39,948 nt of DNA. Source: JBBSTY01 sp038235385 (GTDB lineage Bacteria; Actinomycetota; Acidimicrobiia; Acidimicrobiales; Acidimicrobilacustridaceae). A model generated the notes under the pieces. The model was given only the letters and a program-made list of their open reading frames with translations, was not told the DNA's origin and made no database searches. Shown here in pieces: positions 8,576 to 16,309 of the stretch (the stretch's first letter is position 1; each line of letters opens with the position of its first letter). The position numbers were made by a program, and so were the translations under genes. The DNA is taken from assembly GCA_038235385.1 (NCBI GenBank), contig JBBSTY010000017.1, positions 1 through 39,948 of the forward strand, in the 5' to 3' direction.

Positions 8576-9883
8576 ATGACCGTGTTCGCCATCGATCTGG
8601 ATCAGGTCTCGATCATCGACGGGTACGTCCCGGTGGCGATCTACGCCGTCACGGCCGTGACGATCGTGTTGGGGCTCGGATGGCGGTCGGGCATCTGGCG
8701 TCGCCAGCTGATGGCGGCGATCCCCGGCGCGATCCTGGTCACCGGCGCGGTCGTGGTGCTCGAGGCGCTCACCGCGTTCGTGCCCTACGACTTCCCGTGG
8801 ACCTTCTACATCTGGTTCGGGTTGGTGGCGTTCTGCGTGATCTCGGCGGCGGTCGGCTGGCCGGGCGAGCACGCCGGTGGCCGGACGGCGTCGCTGCTGG
8901 CGATCCCGCTCAGTGTGGTGCTCATGGGTCAGGTGGTGAACGCGCAGTACGCCTACTACCCGACGGTGAGCGCGTTGGGAGGAAAGGTCGCCGAGAACGA
9001 GCTCAGCGCGAGCGACCTCGCCGCCCTGGAGAACCAGGTCGACACTGCCGGGACGCTCGCCCCGACCGGCAACGTGATCGAGGAACCCATCCCGGGCACG
9101 ACCTCGGGGTTCGTGGCCCGCAACGCCTACGTGTACCTCCCACCGGTGTACTTCACCGATCCCACGCCCCAGCTCCCGGTGATCATGATGTTGCACGGCT
9201 CGCCCGGCGATCCCGCCAACTGGACCCAGTCGTCCATGGCCGACCAGACCGCGGATGCGTTCGCGGCGCAGCATGGTGGGGTGGCACCGATCCTCGTGAC
9301 CCCCGACATCAGCGGGTCGACCACGGCCGACACCGAGTGCATCGACGGGGCGCAGGGAAACGTCGAGACCTACCTCATGACCGACGTCGTGAACCACATG
9401 CGCGAGCGGTTCAACGCCGCCAGCGGCCCGGGTTCGTTGGCGATCGTCGGTCTCTCGACCGGCGGCTTCTGCTCGCTGGTCCTCTCGCTCCGCCACCCCG
9501 ACGAGGTCGCTGCCGCCGGGGACTACTCGGGGACGGACAAGCCCCAGCTCGACAAGGGGGACGCGTTGCAGGACCTCTTCGGTGGCGATCAGGCGGCGTT
9601 CGACGCGCACGATCCCCGGAAGATCCTGCCGCAGCGCCAGTTCCCGAACCTCGGGATCTGGTTCGACGCCGGGGCCGACGACTCGAGCGCGATCGCCGCG
9701 CAGAACACCATCGCGGCACTGGCTCGTACCGCCGGGATCGAGACGTGCGTGGGTACGGTGCCGGGCGGCCACGACTTCACGGTGTGGGAGCAGACGTTCG
9801 AGCGCTCCCTGCCGTGGCTCTCGAGCCGACTGGGGCTCACCCCACCGCCGGACCCGTACCCGTCGGAGTGCCATCCACGGTGA
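8576..9883 (+). CDS. Membrane-anchored esterase, alpha/beta hydrolase (esterase D / antigen 85 type)
   Basis: The 435-residue protein has four hydrophobic helices at about 12-34, 46-68, 75-95 and 104-122, then an extracytoplasmic alpha/beta-hydrolase domain. Landmarks are LPVIMMLHGSPGDPANW, the nucleophile elbow GLSTGG (Ser294), an acid in FDAGADD (about 364-368) and the His of PGGHDF (His399). The domain resembles the PF00756 esterase family, which includes mycolyltransferases. GAGG sits 5 nt before the ATG. It lies 18 nt behind the DUF2156 gene, so the two are almost certainly one transcript. Lipid aminoacyl-transferases in other bacteria are often paired with hydrolases that remove the aminoacyl group; such a role is plausible here but not shown by the sequence. 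Confidence 0.8.
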   Translation: MTVFAIDLDQVSIIDGYVPVAIYAVTAVTIVLGLGWRSGIWRRQLMAAIPGAILVTGAVVVLEALTAFVPYDFPWTFYIWFGLVAFCVISAAVGWPGEHAGGRTASLLAIPLSVVLMGQVVNAQYAYYPTVSALGGKVAENELSASDLAALENQVDTAGTLAPTGNVIEEPIPGTTSGFVARNAYVYLPPVYFTDPTPQLPVIMMLHGSPGDPANWTQSSMADQTADAFAAQHGGVAPILVTPDISGSTTADTECIDGAQGNVETYLMTDVVNHMRERFNAASGPGSLAIVGLSTGGFCSLVLSLRHPDEVAAAGDYSGTDKPQLDKGDALQDLFGGDQAAFDAHDPRKILPQRQFPNLGIWFDAGADDSSAIAAQNTIAALARTAGIETCVGTVPGGHDFTVWEQTFERSLPWLSSRLGLTPPPDPYPSECHPR

Positions 9884-9896
9884 TCGCCGGTCTCGG

Positions 9897-10403
9897 TCAG
9901 CCCGCCGGCCGGGTCGTGGCGAGATCGTCAGGGTCGCCGCGTGGTCCGTCGACGCCCAGACGACGGGCGATGCGGGCGATGGTGGTGCCCTGGACGGGCA
10001 CGGAGATCAACACGGTGAAGAACACCACGTCGAAGATCATCCCGGCGCCGTCGATGCCGGCGGCGAGCGGGAAGGTGGCGAGGACGATGGGCACGGCGCC
10101 GCGCAGCCCGACCCACGAGATCATGAGTCGTTCGCGGAACGAGTAGCGGCTCACCAGGAGGGTGGCCATCACGGCCAACGGCCGAGCGATGAGGACGAGC
10201 ACCGCGGCGATGGTGAGCGATGGCAACGCCACCTCGATCAGCTGCGACGGGAACATTTGCAGGCCGAGCACCACGAACATGGCGATCTGGGCCAACCACG
10301 CGAGGCCGGCGTGGAAGCGGCCGATGGCCCGTTCGTGGACGACGTGGGAGCTGGTGTGGCCGAGAAGGGTCTCGGCGCCGCCTGCGCGGCGGGTGCGACC
10401 GGA
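9897..10403 (-). pseudogene. C-terminal remnant of a CPA1-type cation/proton antiporter
   Basis: On the minus strand, 168 codons in one frame encode the last third of a CPA1 (NhaP/CvrA-like) antiporter: GRFHAGLAWLAQIAMFVVLGL, then IARPLAVMATLLVSRYSFRERLMISWVGLRGAVPIVLATFPLAAG, and a final helix before QGTTIARIARRLGV. Full proteins are about 400-500 residues; the N-terminal transport helices are absent. Recognisable homology starts within a few codons of the marR stop codon and in the same frame as marR. The only starts inside are TTG 10295 and ATG 10280, in mid-helix. The simplest reading is a deletion that removed the 5' two thirds and left marR joined to the remnant. A functional short protein is unlikely. 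Confidence 0.75.
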
Positions 10404-10868
10404 TCAGGAGTTGTGGTCGAGGCGAGCGTCGACGATGGCGGCGATCTCGATCAGCGCATCGAGGTGGTCGGAGGACAGGCCGTCGATCAGGTACCGCCGC
10501 ACGGCATCGACGTGCAGCGGCGCCGCCCGGACGATCGCGTCGTGTCCCGCAGCGGTCAGCACGATGAACGCCCCGCGTGCATCGGTGGGGCACTCGGCGC
10601 GCCGCACCAGACCACGAGCCTCCATCCGACGGATCTGATGGGAGAGCCGGCTCTTCTCCCACTGGAGCTCCTCGGCGAGCTCCCGAGCCCGACGCTGCTG
10701 CTCGGGCGCCTCGGAGAGGCTGACCAACACGGCGTAGTCGGTGTCGGACATCCCTGCCTCGCGCACCAGATCGGCTCGGAGGCGTGCGTCGAGGTGCTGA
10801 CGGAGGTGCTGGTAGGCACGCCACGCCTGCTGTTCGTGATCGGTGAGCCAGTTGGGCGTGGCCGACAT
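10404..10868 (-). CDS. MarR family transcriptional regulator
   Basis: This 154-residue dimeric winged-helix repressor type has the expected core: an N-terminal helix (WRAYQHLRQHLDARL), the segment MSDTDYAVLVSLSEAPEQQRRARELAEELQWEKSRLSHQIRRMEARGLVRR covering the HTH, and the wing with the conserved Asp-x-Arg-Gly (TDARGAFIVLT). ATG 10868 is chosen because GAGGAG lies 8 nt before it; longer frames upstream run through the promoter region. It is divergent from the yceI-like gene, and a perfect palindrome lies in between, so it probably represses that gene and perhaps itself in response to a small ligand. Its stop codon is followed directly, in frame, by an antiporter remnant. Confidence 0.9.
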   Translation of the reverse strand: MSATPNWLTDHEQQAWRAYQHLRQHLDARLRADLVREAGMSDTDYAVLVSLSEAPEQQRRARELAEELQWEKSRLSHQIRRMEARGLVRRAECPTDARGAFIVLTAAGHDAIVRAAPLHVDAVRRYLIDGLSSDHLDALIEIAAIVDARLDHNS

Positions 10869-10891
10869 GGCGTCCGCTCCTCGCGGGGTAG

Positions 10892-10919
10892 TTGACACGT
10901 CATCTGAATGAGGTAGTAT
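10892..10919 (+). promoter_or_regulatory. Promoter of the yceI-like gene
   Basis: TTGACA at 10892-10897 is a perfect -35 hexamer; TAGTAT at 10914-10919 follows after 16 nt as the -10. It is one of the few consensus-like sigma-70 promoters in the window and directs transcription toward the YceI gene at 10991. Confidence 0.65.
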
Positions 10920-10933
10920 TGATGATACATCAA
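10919..10933. promoter_or_regulatory. Probable MarR operator
   Basis: TTGATGATACATCAA is a perfect palindrome with 6-bp arms and a 3-nt centre. It begins at the last base of the -10 hexamer, where a bound MarR dimer would block transcription of the yceI-like gene. Confidence 0.65.
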
Positions 10934-10990
10934 CCAACTGTCCGAAACCGAGGGCGTCGAACCTCGGAGCACGAATCCCAGGAGCATCTC

Positions 10991-11551
10991 ATGAGCGTCA
11001 CGACCCAAACCATCCCCGGCTACGTCACGGGCACGTGGACGATCGACCCGGTCCACTCCGAGGTCGGGTTCTCGGTCCGACACATGATGGTCAGCAAGGT
11101 GCGGGGGAAGTTCACCTCGTTCGAGGGATCGGTCCGGACGGGGTCGGACCCGCTGACGTCGTCGGTCACCGCCACCGTCGATCTCGGTTCCATCGACACG
11201 GGCAGCGACGATCGAGACAACCACATCCGGTCGGCCGACTTCTTCGACGTCGACGCGCACCACACCATGACCTTCGCCTCGACCGGCATCCGCGCGGACG
11301 GCGACGAGCTCCGGCTCGATGGCGACCTGACCATCAAGGGCGTGACCAAGCCGGTCACCTTCGATCTCGAGATCGGTGGCTTCGGGCCCGACGCCTACGG
11401 CGGCACGCGCGCCGGGTTCAGCGCCTCGACGACGATCAACCGCCGTGACTTCGGGGTGGACTTCAACGCCGCGATGGAGACCGGTGGGGTGGTCGTGGGC
11501 GACAAGGTCACGGTCACCCTCGAGATCGAGCTCATCCTCGACGCCAGCTGA
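10991..11551 (+). CDS. YceI family protein
   Basis: YceI proteins form a lipocalin-like beta barrel that binds isoprenoid or other amphiphilic ligands. The sequence shows the family pattern: GTWTIDPVHSEVGFSVRHMMVSKVRGKFTSFEG, DNHIRSADFFDVDAHHTMTFAST, GDLTIKGVTKPVTFDLE and the closing SASTTINRRDFGV.....VGDKVTVTLEIEL. At 186 residues with no signal peptide, it is a cytoplasmic form, as in many actinobacteria. AGGAG lies 6 nt upstream of ATG 10991. A consensus-like promoter and a palindromic operator precede it, and marR is divergent, so expression is probably induced when MarR is released. MarR-YceI pairs occur in other actinobacteria; the inducing ligand is not evident. Confidence 0.93.
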   Translation: MSVTTQTIPGYVTGTWTIDPVHSEVGFSVRHMMVSKVRGKFTSFEGSVRTGSDPLTSSVTATVDLGSIDTGSDDRDNHIRSADFFDVDAHHTMTFASTGIRADGDELRLDGDLTIKGVTKPVTFDLEIGGFGPDAYGGTRAGFSASTTINRRDFGVDFNAAMETGGVVVGDKVTVTLEIELILDAS

Positions 11552-11643
11552 CCGATCGATGGATATCTGGACCCGACCGGCGACCGTCGACCGGCGACCG
11601 ACCGGGTCTGGACACCGTCACAACCCGCTGGAAGGCTCCGACC

Positions 11644-12075
11644 ATGGATCCGACCGCCGGACAGATCACCGTGGATCCCGGCGACTTCGACGCGCTGGGT
11701 GCCCTGGGGGCGGTCGTGGTCGCCCTCCGCACCCACGCGGTCGAATCAGGCATCGATGCCGCCGCAACCATCTCGGCTCCTGACGGGTGGCACCGCGTGG
11801 TCGTCACCGCCCGCGGGAGCGGCCACGTCGTCGTCGCCATCCGCTACACCCACCTGTCCACGTCCCGGTGGCACAACGTCGCCGAGGCGGTCTCCCGGCG
11901 AGGGTGGCAGCTCGACGAGGACCGGGAGGGCGCCAGCGTGCGCTTCCCTCCCGGTACCGAGCCGAGCGACGCAGCCTTCGAGGCCCTCGCCGCCACATCC
12001 CTCGCCGGCGCCCCCGGTGACCTCCGGACCGTGACCGCCGTCGACGGCCGCGGCGCCGTGGTGCCCCTCACCTGA
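11644..12075 (+). CDS. Hypothetical protein, 143 residues
   Basis: I do not recognise this family. The frame starts at ATG 11644 with GGAAGG about 8 nt upstream and has coding-like third-position GC. The predicted protein is soluble, without a signal peptide or membrane helix. It has a helix (about 15-35, ALGAVVVALRTHAVESG) and two short beta stretches (WHRVVVTARGSGHVVVAIRY), then WHNVAEAVSRRGWQLDEDREGASVRFPPGTEPSDAAFEALAA. The pattern of a residue-preceding strand pair and an asymmetric 'RRGWQLDED..GASVRFP' hairpin is typical of small alpha/beta proteins of unknown role in actinobacteria. It lies 92 nt after the yceI-like gene and 73 nt before the PBP gene, which has its own probable promoter. 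Confidence 0.7.
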   Translation: MDPTAGQITVDPGDFDALGALGAVVVALRTHAVESGIDAAATISAPDGWHRVVVTARGSGHVVVAIRYTHLSTSRWHNVAEAVSRRGWQLDEDREGASVRFPPGTEPSDAAFEALAATSLAGAPGDLRTVTAVDGRGAVVPLT

Positions 12076-12108
12076 GGCGGGCGCGCTCGGAAGCGGCTCA
12101 CGCGCGCG

Positions 12109-12114
12109 TACCTT
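12109..12114 (+). promoter_or_regulatory. Probable -10 element of the PBP gene
   Basis: TACCTT matches the TACSNT hexamer seen before several genes in this window. It would start a leader of about 30 nt containing GAGGAG (12132-12137) before ATG 12149. No clear -35. Confidence 0.4.
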
Positions 12115-12148
12115 GTCGTCGAGCGGCCCACGAGGAGACACAGCGCAC

Positions 12149-14140
12149 ATGACCGACATCGAACCGCCGCGTCGCCCTCGCGGTCGATGGATCAAGGGCG
12201 GTGTCGCCACCGCCGTCGTGCTCGTGGTCATCGCCGGGATCCTCGTCGTGCAGGCCCGGGCGAACCAACAGGCAGCGATCGAGGAGGCGGCGCGCGCTGC
12301 GAGCGAGCGGTTCGCCACCGGATGGGCGGCCGACGACTTCGCCGGCGTCGACTTCGCCGACCAGACCGCCACCGAGGTCACCGACGACTACCGGCGCCTG
12401 ACCGACGGCTTGGGCGAGTTCGCCGTCACCATCCGCTCGGGGGCCACCGAGGTCATCGACGATCGAGCGACCACCGCGTACGTCGTGGAGTGGACGCTCG
12501 TGGGACGCGTGCGGTGGACCACCGACGCCCGCATCGAGCTCGAGCGCACCAACGACACGTGGCAGGTCGTGTGGTCACCTGCCGTCGTCCACCCGGATCT
12601 CTCACCCACCACGCGTTTGGTGGCTGAGCGCACGGTGCCCACGCGAGGGCCGATCCTCGGGCTCGACGGGGGAGGCATCGTCGTGGATCGCCCGGTGGTC
12701 GTCGTCGGCGTCCAACCGAGTCGCGTCGAGGACCTGCAGGGGCTGGCGGCGACGCTCGCAGCGACGATCGGGGTCAGCGCCGAAGACGTCGTCCGGCGGG
12801 TCGAGGCGGCACCTCCCGACGCGTTCGTCGAGGTGATCACCCTGCGTCGCGAGGAGTACGAGCCCATCAGCGCGCAGATCCAGCCGCTACCGGGCACGGT
12901 CTTCCGCGAGCGCGAGCTCCCGTTGGCGCCGTCGCGCACCTTCGCCCGTGGGCTGCTCGGCACCTCGGGTGAGGTCACCGCGGAGATCGTCGATCGGTCC
13001 AACGGTCGGTACCGCGCCGGCGACGTCGCCGGGTTGAGCGGCATGCAGGCGCGCTACGACGAGGTCCTGCGCGGATCGACCGGCGTGAAGGTCTTCGTGA
13101 CCAACGCGCCGCTCCCCGGCGAACCGGCGATCGACGACCCCGAGGTCGCTCTGCGCCTCGACCCGGTGTTCGACACCCCGGCGGTGGCAGGCCGGCCCGT
13201 GCGCACCACCATCGATCCTGACGTCCAGTTCGCCGCCGACGCAGCGCTCGCGGACACCACGGCGCCGAGCTCGCTGGTTGTGATCCGACCGAGCACCGGT
13301 GAGGTCCTGGCCGTGGCCAACGGCCCTGGGGGCGGCGACACCAACCTCGCGTTCACCGGTCAGTACCCGCCGGGGTCGGTCTTCAAGGTGGTGTCCACCC
13401 AGGCGCTGCTCGACAACCGGCTCTCGATCGGCGAGACCGTCGACTGCCCGGCCGAGCTCGACGTCGACGGACGGACGTTCACCAACGCCGAGAACGAGGT
13501 GCTCGGCAAGGTCCCGTTCCGCCAGGCGTTCGCGCACTCGTGCAACACCGCGTTCGTGGGGCTGTCCGAACGGCTCGGCGACGAGGCGCTTCCCGCCGCA
13601 GGCGCCCGATTCGGTCTCGGCGGGTCGTGGTCGCCCGGCGTGCCGGCCTTCACCGGGACCGTCCCGGCCGCCGAGGGCGCCACCGATCGCGCCGCGGCCA
13701 CCTTCGGCCAGGGCCGCATCCTCGTCAGCCCGCTCTCGATGGCGATGGTGGCGGCGACCGTCGCCGACGGCACGTGGCATGCCCCCGTCGTGGTGCGCGA
13801 GCCCGCTGATCCCGGCGCCGACTCGAACGCGGCGAGCGACTCCGCACCCGAGCCACTCCCGCCGACGCAGATCGAGAACCTGCGCACGCTGATGGCGGAG
13901 GCGGTCTCGGAGGGAACAGGTCGAGCGCTCCAGCTCGCGCCCGGGGATCCCGTTTCGGGCAAGACGGGTACAGCGGAGTTCGGGACCGACGATCCACCCC
14001 GGTCGCACGCGTGGTTCATCGGCTACCAGGGCGACCTGGCCTTCGCGGTGTTCGTCGAGGGAGGCGAGTTCGGTGGCTACACCGCGGCACCCATCGCCAC
14101 CGACCTGCTCACGAGGCTCGCCGCCCGACCCGGGGAGTGA
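12149..14140 (+). CDS. Class B penicillin-binding protein (transpeptidase) with MecA_N-type domain
   Basis: This 663-residue enzyme cross-links peptidoglycan outside the membrane. One anchor helix spans about 14-33 (GGVATAVVLVVIAGILVV). An NTF2-like MecA_N domain covers about 40-155, followed by the PBP dimer region with PTRGPILGLDGG and a C-terminal transpeptidase domain. All active-site motifs are intact: S410-V-F-K413 in PPGSVFK, S464-C-N466 in HSCNTA and K605-T-G607 in SGKTGTAEF. The architecture matches mycobacterial PbpLipo/Rv2864c-like and MecA-like class B PBPs, but the N-terminus is a simple anchor, not a lipobox. MecA_N-bearing enzymes often have low beta-lactam affinity; this cannot be judged here. 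The gene stands alone, converging on the DUF937 gene 28 nt away. Confidence 0.93.
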   Translation: MTDIEPPRRPRGRWIKGGVATAVVLVVIAGILVVQARANQQAAIEEAARAASERFATGWAADDFAGVDFADQTATEVTDDYRRLTDGLGEFAVTIRSGATEVIDDRATTAYVVEWTLVGRVRWTTDARIELERTNDTWQVVWSPAVVHPDLSPTTRLVAERTVPTRGPILGLDGGGIVVDRPVVVVGVQPSRVEDLQGLAATLAATIGVSAEDVVRRVEAAPPDAFVEVITLRREEYEPISAQIQPLPGTVFRERELPLAPSRTFARGLLGTSGEVTAEIVDRSNGRYRAGDVAGLSGMQARYDEVLRGSTGVKVFVTNAPLPGEPAIDDPEVALRLDPVFDTPAVAGRPVRTTIDPDVQFAADAALADTTAPSSLVVIRPSTGEVLAVANGPGGGDTNLAFTGQYPPGSVFKVVSTQALLDNRLSIGETVDCPAELDVDGRTFTNAENEVLGKVPFRQAFAHSCNTAFVGLSERLGDEALPAAGARFGLGGSWSPGVPAFTGTVPAAEGATDRAAATFGQGRILVSPLSMAMVAATVADGTWHAPVVVREPADPGADSNAASDSAPEPLPPTQIENLRTLMAEAVSEGTGRALQLAPGDPVSGKTGTAEFGTDDPPRSHAWFIGYQGDLAFAVFVEGGEFGGYTAAPIATDLLTRLAARPGE

Positions 14141-14168
14141 TCCCGACCGGGGCGCTCGGTCCCCTCGC

Positions 14169-14789
14169 TCAGGCCCGCTTGCCGCCGCCGAGCAGCCCAC
14201 TGAGCAGACCGCCGAGGTCGTTGCTGCCCCCGCCGAGGAGGCCCCCGAGCACGTCGTCGACCCCGCTGCCGCCCCCGCCGAGAAGTCCGCCGAGCAGGTC
14301 ACCCATCCCACCGCGGTCGTCGTCCTGGTTGCCGGGGATGACCCCGGGGATGCGCGAGGCGCCGGTGGCCGTCGGCGTGTCGGGGCCGGGGACGGCACCG
14401 CCGACCCAACGCAGCACCAGCGGCGCGAGCAGCGGCAGTGCCTTGGCGACGAGCGACCCGCCGGCGTCGCCGTCGCCGCCGACGAGCCCGCCGAGCTTTC
14501 CGATGACGTCACCCTCGTTGACGCCGAAGATGTTGGCGACGATGGCGTTGCCGTCCTCGGTGTCGACCTTCGTGAGGTCGACACCGCCGGGGAACGGACC
14601 GCCGGCGTGGTCGTCGAGCGCACCCGCGAGCGACGCCGCGCCAGCGGGGTCCGCGGCGTTGGCCCCCATGCCGCCCACGAGCGCGGTGATCGCCTGACGG
14701 GCGACGTCCTCGGCCTGCGGGGAATCGACGCCGAGTGTGGCGGCGAACTGGTCGAGCGGCACCTGCGCGAGCAGATCGGCGATGTCCAT
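14169..14789 (-). CDS. DUF937 domain protein with Gly/Leu-rich C-terminus
   Basis: The 206-residue protein has a DUF937-like helical N-terminal half (about 1-135: MDIADLLAQVPLDQFAATLGV, ARQAITALVGGMGANA, GNAIVANIFGVNEGDVIGKLGGLVGGD, LVAKALPLLAPLVLRWVG). The C-terminal 60 residues are dominated by LLGGLLGGG-type repeats separated by short Asp/Ser spacers. There is no signal peptide. DUF937 proteins have no established function; the alternating Leu-Leu-Gly repeats suggest self-association. ATG 14789 is supported by GAAGGG about 10 nt upstream. A TAGGAT hexamer further upstream could be a -10 element. The gene converges on the PBP gene. Confidence 0.85.
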   Translation of the reverse strand: MDIADLLAQVPLDQFAATLGVDSPQAEDVARQAITALVGGMGANAADPAGAASLAGALDDHAGGPFPGGVDLTKVDTEDGNAIVANIFGVNEGDVIGKLGGLVGGDGDAGGSLVAKALPLLAPLVLRWVGGAVPGPDTPTATGASRIPGVIPGNQDDDRGGMGDLLGGLLGGGGSGVDDVLGGLLGGGSNDLGGLLSGLLGGGKRA

Positions 14790-14840
14790 GCGGCACGGTC
14801 CCTTCGAGTGGCGACCGATGGATCCTACGAGCCGATCGGA

Positions 14841-15140
14841 TCAGCCGCGTCGGTCCGCGAGGACGTAGGAGGCCCCACCGGCGAGTGCCGCGGCGCTCAG
14901 CACCGCCGGCCAGGCACCGATCTTCTTGGCGAGGGGATGCGATGCACCGAACCCGCCGAGGTAGGTGCCCACCAGGATCGCCGTGGTGACGGGCCCCTGC
15001 CGGCGCCACTGGCTCACTGCGACGGCACCCCCTGCGGCGAGCACGATGCCGCCGAGCGGCCGGACTCCGGTCTTGCGGGCGACGAGGTAGCCGCCGATGA
15101 GCGAACCGACGACGACGGGGGCGGTGGGGATGCGGACCAT
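14841..15140 (-). CDS. Small conserved membrane protein, 99 residues
   Basis: The sequence MVRIPTAPVVVGSLIGGYLVARKTGVRPLGGIVLAAGGAVAVSQWRR resembles a small actinobacterial membrane protein family without a known function. Hydrophobic stretches lie at about 8-22, 29-43, 52-66 and 76-92, so two to four helices are possible. The C-terminus is short and basic (ADRRG). The start ATG 15140 has no Shine-Dalgarno sequence; instead TACGTT on the same strand ends 6 nt upstream, so the mRNA is probably leaderless. The DUF937 gene begins 51 nt downstream on the same strand. Confidence 0.75.
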   Translation of the reverse strand: MVRIPTAPVVVGSLIGGYLVARKTGVRPLGGIVLAAGGAVAVSQWRRQGPVTTAILVGTYLGGFGASHPLAKKIGAWPAVLSAAALAGGASYVLADRRG

Positions 15141-15146
15141 GGGCGC

Positions 15147-15152
15147 AACGTA
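15147..15152 (-). promoter_or_regulatory. -10 element of a probable leaderless transcript (gene at 15140)
   Basis: TACGTT on the minus strand ends 6 nt before ATG 15140; transcription would begin at the start codon itself. Confidence 0.5.
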
Positions 15153-15199
15153 GGGCGAGCGGCGCCGACGGTGGAAATCGACGCTCGCCCGCCGTGCGA

Positions 15200-16204
15200 T
15201 CAGCCGGCGGCCGGCGTGCGGAAGCGGCGGCGGTAGTCGGCGGGGGTGGTGTTGAGCCGCCGGCGGAACGATCGGTAGAGCGTCTCCACGGACCCGAACC
15301 CGCACGCTCCGGCCACGGCGGTGAGTGATTGGTCGGTCTCCTCGAGGACCCGGCGGGCCGTCTCGACGCGGGCCGCCTCGAGGTACGCCGCAGGGGTGGA
15401 GCCGGTGGCTTGGCGGAACACTCGGGCGAAGTGGCGCACGCTCATGTGCATGCGTCGGGCCAGCACCGGCACCGAGAGGTCGGCGTCGAGGTGGTCGGCG
15501 ATCCACAGCTGGAGCTCGCGGATGTCGTCGCGGGCCGGCGCCTGCAGCGAGAGCGGAACGCTGAACTGGCTCTGGCCTCCCGGTCGCTTGAGGTACATGA
15601 CGAGCAACCGGGCGGTGTCGAGGGCAAGGGCTTCACCGTGGTCGTCGGCCACCAGGGCGAGGGTGAGGTCCATGCCGGCGCTGACCCCGGCGCAGGTCCA
15701 GATGGACCCGTCGCGCACGAAGATCGGATCGGCGTCGACGGTCACGCGGGGGTAGTCCCGTGCGAGTCGCTCGGCGCCGAACCAGTGCGTGGTGACGGTC
15801 TTGCCGTCGAGCAGGCCCGCTTCGGCGAGCATCGATGCGCCGGCGCAGACCGACACGACCCGGCGACACGACGGTGCCAGTCGACGCACGGAGGCCACGA
15901 TCTCGGGGACGATCGTGGGGATCGGACCGTCGGGACCGAGCACGAGCGAGCCGGGGACGAGGAGCGTGTCGATCGGTCCCTCGACCTCGGCGAGCGCGAC
16001 ATCGGCCACCAGGCGAACCCCGCTGGAGGTTCGGACCGCACCGGTGTCGGCGTCGGTGCCGCTGCCGGCGAGCTCGATCGCATAGCCCTCGTCGGGGTCG
16101 GTGAGCACCAAGGTGGCAGTCGAGAAGATCTCGGCCGGCCCGGTGACGTCGAGCAGCTCGACCCCGTCGAACACCGCCATCACGACCCGTCGAATGCGAT
16201 CCAC
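15200..16204 (-). CDS. GlxA family AraC-type transcriptional regulator
   Basis: The 334-residue protein joins an N-terminal DJ-1/PfpI-like domain (about 5-190) to a C-terminal AraC HTH pair (about 230-330). The first half shows VVMAVFDGVELLDVTGPAEIF and the nucleophile-elbow-like VSVCAGASMLAEAGLLDG with Cys120. The second half shows LSVPVLARRMHMSVRHFARVFRQATGSTPAAYLEAARVETARRVLE and the second helix pair ending GFGSVETLYRSFRRRLNTTPADYRRRF. Such proteins usually activate catabolic genes; the amidase-like domain acts as a sensor and not as an enzyme. GTG 16204 is preferred over TTG 16240; neither has a good ribosome site. Targets are not evident; neighbours on the same strand are an unrelated membrane gene and an F420-linked oxidoreductase. 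Confidence 0.9.
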   Translation of the reverse strand: MDRIRRVVMAVFDGVELLDVTGPAEIFSTATLVLTDPDEGYAIELAGSGTDADTGAVRTSSGVRLVADVALAEVEGPIDTLLVPGSLVLGPDGPIPTIVPEIVASVRRLAPSCRRVVSVCAGASMLAEAGLLDGKTVTTHWFGAERLARDYPRVTVDADPIFVRDGSIWTCAGVSAGMDLTLALVADDHGEALALDTARLLVMYLKRPGGQSQFSVPLSLQAPARDDIRELQLWIADHLDADLSVPVLARRMHMSVRHFARVFRQATGSTPAAYLEAARVETARRVLEETDQSLTAVAGACGFGSVETLYRSFRRRLNTTPADYRRRFRTPAAG

Positions 16205-16309
16205 GATCGCAATCGTGCCGGAATCCGCGGGTGTCCGCAATCCCGGCTTCCTGTCAGATTCGGTCAGACCCGGGCGTTGGTCGGATCGGCGTCGGAGCCC
16301 GGGTCGTGG

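Noticed and set aside
10404..10937. Longer MarR start at 10937
   Set aside because: That extension would cover the divergent promoter and operator; ATG 10868 has a good ribosome site and matches the family length.
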